From a virus, in the IMG/VR virus record IMGVR_UViG_3300043449_001626, positions 1 to 20,944 of that record: a DNA stretch of 20,944 bases; one strand, 5' to 3'. The notes under the pieces were generated by a model. That model was not told the origin of the DNA. It was given only the letters and a program-made list of their open reading frames with translations, and ran no database searches. The position numbers were made by a program, and so were the translations under genes. The number at the start of each line of letters is the position of its first letter. Position 1 is the stretch's first letter. Shown here piece after piece: positions 12,001-19,125 of this stretch.

Positions 12001-12420
12001 TTACTTGCCGGTCGACCCAAATCCACCTTCACCGCGCACTGTTTCATCGAGAGAATCCACCTGGTTTAGGCTGATGTTGGCGATCGGCACGATCAGGAAT
12101 TGGAATACCCGGTCGCCGGCAGCCCATTGGAAAGGCAGCCCGGATTTAGTTTTGACCGCGGCTTTCCATTCTCCGCGATAATCGGAGTCAATCACACCGC
12201 ATGTGTTGTTGAGTTCTACACCGTGCTTTGCACCGGCACTGGAACGCGGCAGCAATAAACCGACGTGGCCCTCGGGGACTGCAGCAGCAAAACCGAGTCC
12301 GACCAAACGGCTTTCTCCGGTGGCTTCACCTGCCTCAGGCATAAAGATGTCGAACGCTCCTGCTTTGTCAGAAGCCTTTGTTGGCATAATGAATGCCGAG
12401 TGAAGAGATTGAATGTCCAT
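12001..12420 (-). CDS. dut: dUTP diphosphatase
   Basis: The enzyme splits dUTP to dUMP and pyrophosphate, keeping uracil out of phage DNA and supplying dTMP precursor. All five trimeric-dUTPase motifs are present in 139 aa: motif 1 AGAFDIFMP (20-28), motif 2 PRSSAG (58-63), motif 3 GVIDSDYRGE (75-84, with the catalytic Asp), motif 4 DRVFQ (103-107), and motif 5 RGEGGFGSTG (129-138). Motif 1 has Phe where Tyr is usual. It lies opposite to the virion genes around it, between a two-way terminator and a divergent 59-base gap, so it must have its own promoter and may be a moron-type insertion or a moved early gene. Confidence 0.95.
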   Translation of the reverse strand: MDIQSLHSAFIMPTKASDKAGAFDIFMPEAGEATGESRLVGLGFAAAVPEGHVGLLLPRSSAGAKHGVELNNTCGVIDSDYRGEWKAAVKTKSGLPFQWAAGDRVFQFLIVPIANISLNQVDSLDETVRGEGGFGSTGK

Positions 12421-12479
12421 TTCGTTACTTTCAAAAGGTTTAACGGGATGATCTTAGGTACCTAAAGAACTGCGCAATT
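12421..12479. promoter_or_regulatory. divergent dut/portal gap with palindrome
   Basis: This gap must hold the start signals for both dut and portal. It contains the perfect 12-base palindrome TTAGGTACCTAA (12454-12465), a possible operator. The portal ribosome site is weak (AAAGAA). Confidence 0.4.
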
Positions 12480-14657
12480 ATGATTCAAGACGACAACACG
12501 CAAGCTGTTCAGCTTGGGCTGGAAGCACCAGCACTGACCAACTGGAAGAATCCACCTAAGCTCGGTACGCTCAAGTCGGATCTTACGTATGCCACCCCTA
12601 CGCACAATCTTCAGAAAACCAAGATTGCTGAGTGGCTTGACAACCTGAACGTCACCGGTTCAGCAAAGGTCAATACACCCAAGGGAAACTCGGCGATTGT
12701 TCCAAAGCTAATCCGGAAGCAAGCCGAGTGGCGATATGCTGCATTGAGCGAACCGTTCCTCAGTACGGATGATGTGTTCAACGTCAAACCCGTGACCTGG
12801 GAAGATCGCAATGCAGCAAAGCAAAATGAACTGGTTTTGAATCACCAGTTCAACGTGCATGTAGACAAGACCAAGTTCATCGATGAGTACGTGCGCACTG
12901 CAGTCGATGAGGGTACGGTAATTGTCCGTGTAGGTTGGGAATTCGAAGAGGAGGAATACCTCGCCGACGTCCCGGATGTGGAATATGTGATCAACCCTGA
13001 GTTTGCCCCGATGCACGAGCACCTTGATGCACTCGAAGAAGACTCTCCCAGCGAATACGCAACCGACGTTCCAGAGGAACTCAAGCAAGCGCACGAGCTT
13101 TACAAAGAACAGGGCCAGCCGATTGAACCGGTGGTCAAGGGCCAGAAGAAAGAGAAGCGAATGCGCACGCTCTTCAACCGCCCGACCTTGGAAGTCTGCG
13201 ATTACCGCAACGTGACGATCGACCCCACCTGCTTGGGCAACATCGACAAGGCTGGCTTCGTCATCTACACCTTCGAGACTTCGATGTCGGCGCTGAAGAA
13301 AGACAAGCGCTACAAGAACCTCGAGTACGTGAACATCGATGCCAACACGGTTCTGGGTACCCCAAACCACACGCCCTCAGACGGCGTGCGCAGCTTCAAC
13401 TTCAACGACGCACCGCGCAAAAAGCTGGTGGTTCACGAGTACTGGGGCTACTGGGATCTGAACGGTGACGGCAAAGTCGAGCCATTCGTTGCCGCCTGGG
13501 TGGGCGACACCATGATCCGCATGGAGAAGAACCCCTACCCCGACAAGAAGATTCCCTTTGTTGTCGAGCACTACCTGCCCGTTCGCAAGAGCAACTACGG
13601 CGAGCCAGACGGCGCGCTGCTGGAAGACAACCAGAAGGTGGTCGGTGCGGTCACGCGCGGCATGATCGACATCATGGGCAAGTCGGCCAACGGCCAGACG
13701 GGTATCCGCAAGGACATGCTGGACACGACGAACCGCCGTCGCTTTGACAAGGGCCTGGACTACGAGTTCAACGCAAACGTCGATCCTCGCCAAGGTGTCT
13801 TCATGCACACCTACCCCGAGATCCCACAGTCGGCCCAGTTCATGCTGAGCCTGCAGAACATGGAAGCCGAGTCGATGACCGGGGTGAAGTCATTCTCCCA
13901 AGGCGTCTCTGGCCAATCCTTGGGTGATGTTGCTGCCGGCGTGCGGGGTGCACTGGATGCAGCTTCCAAGCGCGAGCTCGGAATCCTTCGCCGTCTATCA
14001 AGCGGCATCGTCCGTATCGGCCGCAAGATCATTAGCATGAACGCCGAGTTCTTGTCTGACGAAGAAGTCGTCCGAATCACCAACGATGAGTTCGCAGTCA
14101 TCCGCCGTGACGACTTGGCTGGCAACTTCGACCTGAAGCTCTCCATCAGCACGGCCGAGGAAGACAACAACAAGGCTGAGCAGTTGGCTTTCCTGTTGCA
14201 GACCATTGGGCCGAACGGTGACCGCGGCATTGTGAACATGATCCTGGGTGACATCGCGCGCTTGCGCAAGATGCCAGACTTTGCTCACCGTGTGGAGACA
14301 TTCCAGCCTCAACCTGATCCGCTGCAGCAAGAGAAGGCTCAGCTCGAGATCGAATTGCTCAAGGCTCAGATTGCCAAAGAGCAGGCCATGGCCATGCAGC
14401 ACCAAGCAACCGCTCAACTGAATGTGGCTAAGTCTGAAACAGAAGGTCAAGTGGCTGCAAACGTCAAGTCAGATACCGATCTCAAGAACTTGGATTTCGT
14501 CGAACAAGAATCCGGCGTTAAACAAGAACGTGAGAAGGAACTGCATGGCGAACAAGCTCGCAGTCAGATGATGACGAAGACCATGGAACACGATTTCCAG
14601 CGCGAAGAACGTGGTCATGATTTACTCAAAGAGTACATCCGGAAACAACCAGCTTAA
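12480..14657 (+). CDS. portal protein (N4 gp59-like)
   Basis: At 725 aa this is the size of the large N4-type portal (about 760). It would form the dodecameric ring at one capsid vertex, nucleate head assembly and let DNA through. The middle part (about residues 250-480) has the mixed, Gly/Pro-rich pattern of portal wing and stem, with GVSGQSLGDVAAGVRGALDAASKRE and a helix near the crown. The last about 110 residues form a long Gln/Glu/Lys coiled coil (EKAQLEIELLKAQIAKEQAM ... VKQEREKELHGEQARSQ), a barrel or crown element. Placement between terminase/adaptor and scaffold/capsid supports the call. Confidence 0.9.
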   Translation: MIQDDNTQAVQLGLEAPALTNWKNPPKLGTLKSDLTYATPTHNLQKTKIAEWLDNLNVTGSAKVNTPKGNSAIVPKLIRKQAEWRYAALSEPFLSTDDVFNVKPVTWEDRNAAKQNELVLNHQFNVHVDKTKFIDEYVRTAVDEGTVIVRVGWEFEEEEYLADVPDVEYVINPEFAPMHEHLDALEEDSPSEYATDVPEELKQAHELYKEQGQPIEPVVKGQKKEKRMRTLFNRPTLEVCDYRNVTIDPTCLGNIDKAGFVIYTFETSMSALKKDKRYKNLEYVNIDANTVLGTPNHTPSDGVRSFNFNDAPRKKLVVHEYWGYWDLNGDGKVEPFVAAWVGDTMIRMEKNPYPDKKIPFVVEHYLPVRKSNYGEPDGALLEDNQKVVGAVTRGMIDIMGKSANGQTGIRKDMLDTTNRRRFDKGLDYEFNANVDPRQGVFMHTYPEIPQSAQFMLSLQNMEAESMTGVKSFSQGVSGQSLGDVAAGVRGALDAASKRELGILRRLSSGIVRIGRKIISMNAEFLSDEEVVRITNDEFAVIRRDDLAGNFDLKLSISTAEEDNNKAEQLAFLLQTIGPNGDRGIVNMILGDIARLRKMPDFAHRVETFQPQPDPLQQEKAQLEIELLKAQIAKEQAMAMQHQATAQLNVAKSETEGQVAANVKSDTDLKNLDFVEQESGVKQEREKELHGEQARSQMMTKTMEHDFQREERGHDLLKEYIRKQPA

Positions 14658-14672
14658 AAAAGTAATATGATT

Positions 14673-14701
14673 GAGGGGTGGATAACACTTATCTATCCCT
14701 C
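14673..14701 (+). terminator. 12-bp hairpin after portal, possible weak terminator
   Basis: GAGGGGTGGATA - ACACT - TATCTATCCCTC is fully paired with G-T pairs. The tail (TATTAACTTTT) is only partly T-rich, so it may be an RNA-processing or attenuation site rather than a full terminator. Confidence 0.5.
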
Positions 14702-14730
14702 TATTAACTTTTCGAAAGCACTGGTAGACA

Positions 14731-15069
14731 ATGAGCACCAACCAACTCAAAGAGATCGAAGAAAACATCAAGGCAGCACGTAAGCTGGTTGATTTGGGCG
14801 ACACCCTCGAGCGTTTGAAGTCCAACCGTGACTTCCGAGCAATCGTTTTGGAAGGCTACTTCGAAAAAGAAGCCATCCGTCTGGTTCAAGCCAAATCCAA
14901 TCCAGCCCTCCAATCTCCCGAGATGCAAAAGCTGATCCTCACCCAGATTGACTCCATCGGCAATCTGAACCTCTTCTTTGCAACTATCGTTCAACAAGCC
15001 TCCATTGCCCGCAAGAGCATTGAGCAGGATGAGTCGATGATCGAAGAACTTGCTGCTGAGGAGGTCTAA
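14731..15069 (+). CDS. small virion-cassette protein (N4 gp58 position, 112 aa)
   Basis: A helical 112-residue protein, acidic at both ends, with a coiled-coil-like start (MSTNQLKEIEENIKAARKLV) and a QSPEMQKLILTQIDSIGNL segment. It sits between portal and scaffold, ending 2 bases before the scaffold start, the place of N4 gp58. It could assist head assembly. No catalytic or metal motif is seen. Confidence 0.75.
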   Translation: MSTNQLKEIEENIKAARKLVDLGDTLERLKSNRDFRAIVLEGYFEKEAIRLVQAKSNPALQSPEMQKLILTQIDSIGNLNLFFATIVQQASIARKSIEQDESMIEELAAEEV

Positions 15070-15071
15070 TC

Positions 15072-16304
15072 ATGGCTGATCCTCAAGACACCAAGCAACA
15101 ACAGGAACCTGATTACCTCTCCATGTCGGACGAGGAAATCATGAACATGACGGGCCCTGGGCCTGCTGCTGTTGGTTCCACCGAAGACGAGGACGACTCA
15201 GCTGATCCAGCTGATGACGGTGCTCAAGACGACCAGGCTGCTGGCGACGCTGATGCTGCAAATGCCGAGGGCGATGCCCAAGCAAACGCTGACGAAGGCG
15301 AGGACGACGACGCAGCTGCCGAGGAAGCCGGTACGGCGACCGACGGCAAAGCGCAGTCGGCGGACGATGCCGAGGGCACAGAACAAAATCAACAGGATCA
15401 AAAACCTGCTGACCAAAAAGATTCTCCAAAGGCTGAAGATAAGCCTGCAGATGAATCTACAATTGATTTCAAGCAAGAGTACGAGCGTCTTCTGGCTCCA
15501 TTCAAGGCAAACGGGCGAGACATCAAAGTCAACTCAGTTGACGAAGCTGTCACCCTGATGCAGATGGGAGCCAACTACAACAAGAAGATGGCCGCTCTGA
15601 AACCCAATCTGAAACTCATGAAGTTGCTTGAAAAAGCAGAACTTCTGAGCGAAGAGAAAATCAGTTTCCTGATCGACCTGAATCGTAAAGATCCAGCCGC
15701 GATCAATAAACTGGTGAAGGACAGCGGAATTGATCCTATGGATCTGTCCGCTGACAAAGCAAGCGCGTATAAGCAGTCTACTTACACTGTTGACGACCGC
15801 GAGATAGAGCTGGATACGGTCCTTGATGAAATTCAAGGAACTCCTTCGTACACCCGGACACTCGATATTGTTGGCACTAAGTGGGACGCTGCAAGCAAAG
15901 GTGTGATTGCTGCCAATCCTGCCATTATGCGAGTCATCAATGAACACGTTTCAAGTGGCATTTATGATCGCATTCAGAAAGAGATTGACAACGATCGCAT
16001 GTTTGGTCGCTTGGTTGGTGTATCTGATATCGAAGCCTACCGGCAAGTCGGTGACCGACTGCACGCTCAGGGCGCGTTTAACGCAGTGGCTCAGGGTAGC
16101 TCCCAAGCCAAAGCGCAACAAGCCGCTGAGAAAGTTGTGGTCCAACCGAAACCGAAGCAGGTCGATGGTGATGCACTTAAAGACAAAAAGCGGGCTGCAA
16201 GCTCCACTAAAACTGTTGTCTCTAACTCGATGCCGGCGGACTTCAATCCCCTGTCGATGTCTGATGAAGAGTTCAGCAAACATGTGAACAAACAATTTCT
16301 GTAA
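15072..16304 (+). CDS. scaffold-like / head-assembly protein (N4 gp57 position)
   Basis: Just before the capsid gene, 410 aa, with features of a scaffold: a long disordered, very acidic N-terminal part (about residues 35-130, Asp/Glu/Ala/Gln), a helical middle (about 131-340), and a basic C-terminal region (KPKQVDGDALKDKKRAA) of the kind that binds coat protein. The heptad LSMSDEE is present twice, at about residues 16-22 and 394-400, near both ends. AGGAG precedes the ATG. A direct functional proof is not possible from sequence. Confidence 0.8.
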   Translation: MADPQDTKQQQEPDYLSMSDEEIMNMTGPGPAAVGSTEDEDDSADPADDGAQDDQAAGDADAANAEGDAQANADEGEDDDAAAEEAGTATDGKAQSADDAEGTEQNQQDQKPADQKDSPKAEDKPADESTIDFKQEYERLLAPFKANGRDIKVNSVDEAVTLMQMGANYNKKMAALKPNLKLMKLLEKAELLSEEKISFLIDLNRKDPAAINKLVKDSGIDPMDLSADKASAYKQSTYTVDDREIELDTVLDEIQGTPSYTRTLDIVGTKWDAASKGVIAANPAIMRVINEHVSSGIYDRIQKEIDNDRMFGRLVGVSDIEAYRQVGDRLHAQGAFNAVAQGSSQAKAQQAAEKVVVQPKPKQVDGDALKDKKRAASSTKTVVSNSMPADFNPLSMSDEEFSKHVNKQFL

Positions 16305-16320
16305 TTAAGGAAACCGTATC

Positions 16321-17736
16321 ATGGGTCAACAATTTAACAATCCCCCTGCCGTCGCTTCGACCGTCGGCCCTCAAATCGTCAATCACTACTACGCTAAAAA
16401 AGCGCTGGTAGAGCTGCCGAAACTGCAATTCTTCAGCCAGTTGGCTGACGTGACTTCTATGCCTAAAAACTACGGCAAGAAGATCAAGCGTTATCACTAC
16501 ATGCCTATGCTCGATGATCGCAACATCAACGACCAAGGTATCGATGCTGCTGGCGTCGCAGTGACCAACACTCAGTACTACGTGACTTTGCCCCGTGCAG
16601 TTTTGGCTGTGGCCAACGCTGACAAGGCAACTGCCGCTACTGCGATCAACGACAACCTTGATGGCGTGACCGCTGTTGCTGGTGCTGATGGTTCTGCTGG
16701 TACTGGCAAAGCCACGATCACCGTGACTGGTTCTTTGAACTTCAAGGTTGCCAACGCTACCAAAGCCAACGCCATTGCTGCTCTGAACATCGGCGCTCTG
16801 ACCCAACAAGGTTCGGGCAACATGTACGGTTCTAGCAAGGACATCGGCACAATCTCCGGCAAGATGCCTGCTCTCTCTGAGACTGGCGGCCGCGTGAACC
16901 GTGTGGGCTTCAAGCGTATCGAACTCGAAGGCACTCTCGAGAAGTTTGGCTTCTTCGACGAGTACACCCAAGAATCGATGGACTTCGACACAGACGAAGG
17001 TTTGATGGAACACATCAACCGCGAAATGCTGTTGGGTGCCAACGAGATCACTGAAGATGCTTTGCAGATCGACTTGATCAACGCCGCTGGTGTGGTGCGC
17101 TTCCCCGGTGCTGCTACAACCAACAGCGAAATCACTTCGAGCACTGTTGTGACCTATGGTGACTTGATGCGCGTCTCGATCCAGTTGGATCAAAACCGTT
17201 GCCCCAAGCAAACCAAGATCATCACCGGTTCTCGCATGATCGACACCAAGACCATCCCGTCTGCTCGCGTGGCTTACATCGGTAGCGAATTGCTCCCCGT
17301 GTTCCGTGCGATGAAAGACTTGCATGACAACCCTGCCTTCGTTGGCGTGGAGCGTTACGGTGATGCCGTGGGTACTACCCTGAACGGTGAAGTCGGTACC
17401 GTTGACCAATTCCGTTTGGTCGTGGTTCCTGAAATGATGAAGTGGGCTGGTGCCGGTGCTGATGCTTCTGGCGACGCAACCTGTTACGAAACTTCTGGCC
17501 GTTACGACGTGTTCCCAATCTTGGTGGTGGGCGATGAGTCCTTCACAACCATCGGTTTCCAAACTGATGGCAAGAGCGTGAAGTTCAAGATCTTGCACAA
17601 GGCTCCTGGTGAAGCAACTGCTACCAGCCTGGATCCATACGGCGAGACTGGCTTCATGTCGATCAAGTGGTACTACGGCTTCATGGCATTGCGTCCTGAG
17701 CGTATTGCCTTGATCAAGACTGCAGCTAAGCTGTAA
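16321..17736 (+). CDS. major capsid protein (N4 gp56-like)
   Basis: At 471 aa, this is the coat protein by place and pattern: AAGGAAACC precedes the ATG; the start has [20 protein letters not shown] and [20 protein letters not shown], typical of the HK97-fold N-arm and spine of N4/T7-type coats; the end is [20 protein letters not shown], the standard closing strand in which the coat meets its neighbours. A segment at about residues 94-165 is rich in Ala/Thr/Gly/Asn and looks inserted; N4 gp56 is about 400 aa as I recall, so this could explain the extra length. A strong terminator follows. Confidence 0.92.
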   Translation: MGQQFNNPPAVASTVGPQIVNHYYAKKALVELPKLQFFSQLADVTSMPKNYGKKIKRYHYMPMLDDRNINDQGIDAAGVAVTNTQYYVTLPRAVLAVANADKATAATAINDNLDGVTAVAGADGSAGTGKATITVTGSLNFKVANATKANAIAALNIGALTQQGSGNMYGSSKDIGTISGKMPALSETGGRVNRVGFKRIELEGTLEKFGFFDEYTQESMDFDTDEGLMEHINREMLLGANEITEDALQIDLINAAGVVRFPGAATTNSEITSSTVVTYGDLMRVSIQLDQNRCPKQTKIITGSRMIDTKTIPSARVAYIGSELLPVFRAMKDLHDNPAFVGVERYGDAVGTTLNGEVGTVDQFRLVVVPEMMKWAGAGADASGDATCYETSGRYDVFPILVVGDESFTTIGFQTDGKSVKFKILHKAPGEATATSLDPYGETGFMSIKWYYGFMALRPERIALIKTAAKL

Positions 17737-17742
17737 TCGATA

Positions 17743-17782
17743 GAGGAGGGGAGAGAAATCTCCTCTCCTCGTTTCTGTTTCC
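17743..17782 (+). terminator. intrinsic terminator after the capsid gene
   Basis: GAGGAGGGGAGA - GAAA - TCTCCTCTCCTC pairs over 12 bp with one G-T, followed by GTTTCTGTTTCC. Partial termination would keep coat mRNA more abundant than the following genes. Confidence 0.8.
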
Positions 17783-17801
17783 TCAACTCTGAAAGAACGC
17801 A

Positions 17802-18395
17802 ATGTCTGAAAATACTCAAGACACCGATATCCAAGTAACAGCCGAAGACGAGCTCACAGCGCTCAAAGCGCGCGCCGACATGATGGGCGTTGCCTATCAT
17901 CCCTCCATTGGTTTGGAGAAGTTGCGTGAAAAGGTGAATGCCGCCGTGACAGCAACAGAAGCACCTGCTAAGGAAGAGGCACCAGAGCCTACCGCAGCCC
18001 AAATTAACACTGCCGTTGAGACTGAGACTCAACGCAACAAGCGCTTGAAAGATGATGCAGCCCGTTTGGTGCGCATCCGTCTGACCTGCATGAATCCAGC
18101 CAAAGCCGAGTGGCCAGGCGAGATCATTAGCGTCGGCAACGCAATCGTTGGATCATTTTCCAAGTTCGTGCCTTTCAACGCAGACGAAGGTTGGCACGTT
18201 CCGAACATGATCTACAAGGCTTTGGTCGATCGCCAATGCCAAGTGTTCGTGACCACCGCCGACAGCCGTGGCAACAAGACTCGCAAGGGCAAGCTCATCC
18301 GTGAGTTCGCCATTGAAGTGTTGCCTGACCTGACGAAAGACGAGTTACATGACTTAGCTCAACGTCAAGCCATGGCTGGTTCAGTCGACAACTAA
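17802..18395 (+). CDS. HeH/LEM-domain virion-cassette protein (N4 gp55 position)
   Basis: The first about 50 residues hold the short helix-extended-helix pattern LTALKARADMMGVAYHPSIG-LEKLREKV, a DNA-binding element of the HeH/SAP/LEM type seen in many phage proteins. A low-complexity Ala/Glu/Pro linker follows, and then a conserved folded part (KRLKDDAARLVRIRLTCMNP ... GEIISVGNAIVG ... VPNMIYKALVDRQCQVF) widespread in phage proteins next to coat genes. It lies after the capsid terminator, like N4 gp55. The role is unknown; capsid or DNA binding is possible. Confidence 0.8.
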   Translation: MSENTQDTDIQVTAEDELTALKARADMMGVAYHPSIGLEKLREKVNAAVTATEAPAKEEAPEPTAAQINTAVETETQRNKRLKDDAARLVRIRLTCMNPAKAEWPGEIISVGNAIVGSFSKFVPFNADEGWHVPNMIYKALVDRQCQVFVTTADSRGNKTRKGKLIREFAIEVLPDLTKDELHDLAQRQAMAGSVDN

Positions 18396-18416
18396 AAACA
18401 AATCCTGGATAGACCT

Positions 18417-19061
18417 ATGACCGCAATTACCAATGCAGATCTGACCACCAAAACCGTTGGTGGGACTGGCGTGTTCGATGTCCTGATGTCTGCTGCTGCA
18501 GCGCATTTGGAAGCCGAGTTTGCCAAGAACCGGATCAAGGGCACTGAGTATTCAGAGGTCTATCTGGGTGCCATGACACAAGTCCTGCAGACAGCGACCC
18601 AGTTCCTTCTGACCAAACAGAAGGCAGACTTGGAAGCGCAGCTGCTGGTCAAACAAATTGCCCTGGTGGAGCAGCAACGTCTCAACGCTGTAGTCGAGAA
18701 CACCGTGCTGGTGGCTCAAGAGTGCAAGCTGCGCGCTGAGTACGATCTCACCATGGCCAACATCCTCAAAGCCAATCAGGAAACTGCATTGCTGGCTCAG
18801 AAGACCGCCAGCGAACGTGCACAGATCCTGTCTCTGGGTGTGGACGAAGACTCGGTGCTGGGCCGTCAGAAGTCCCTGTACCAAGCGCAGACCGATGGCT
18901 TCAAACGTGATGCCGAACAGAAAGCTGCCAAGGTCATGATCGACACCTGGAACGTGCGACGAACCACGGACGAAGGTACCGTGGCCGACGGCACCAACAT
19001 GCTCAACGATGCAACGGTGGGCCGAGCGGTCACCAAGTTGCTAAGTGGAGTCGGGGCCTAA
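18417..19061 (+). CDS. helical virion protein (N4 gp54-like)
   Basis: The 214 residues are almost all helical, rich in Ala, Gln, Leu and Glu, with long heptad-like segments (LEAQLLVKQIALVEQQRLNA and EYDLTMANILKANQETALLA). The N-terminal VGGTGVFDVLMSAAAAHLEA pattern is common to such phage proteins. In N4-like phages the equivalent gp54 is a virion protein, thought to be delivered with the DNA or placed in the neck. It stands 21 bases after the gp55-type gene and is followed by a terminator. Confidence 0.8.
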   Translation: MTAITNADLTTKTVGGTGVFDVLMSAAAAHLEAEFAKNRIKGTEYSEVYLGAMTQVLQTATQFLLTKQKADLEAQLLVKQIALVEQQRLNAVVENTVLVAQECKLRAEYDLTMANILKANQETALLAQKTASERAQILSLGVDEDSVLGRQKSLYQAQTDGFKRDAEQKAAKVMIDTWNVRRTTDEGTVADGTNMLNDATVGRAVTKLLSGVGA

Positions 19062-19081
19062 CCCCCAAGGGCAATAAACAG

Positions 19082-19105
19082 GGGAGCCAAGTGCTCCCTT
19101 TTTTT
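19082..19105 (+). terminator. intrinsic terminator before the large ejection protein gene
   Basis: GGGAGC - CAAGT - GCTCCC then seven T, a compact terminator 20 bases after the gp54-type gene. Confidence 0.9.
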
Positions 19106-19125
19106 CTTAGAAGTCAGGACTGCAC

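Noticed and set aside
16037-16046. GCC TACC GGC in the plus strand, similar to the early hairpin core
   Set aside because: It has only a 3-bp stem, lies in coding sequence of the scaffold-like gene and lacks the AGnnATGG start sequence.
16273-17802. 509-aa open frame on the minus strand
   Set aside because: It mirrors the capsid gene in the antisense frame and is rich in His/Ser/Val/Asp as codon shadows are; no ribosome site or neighbours fit.
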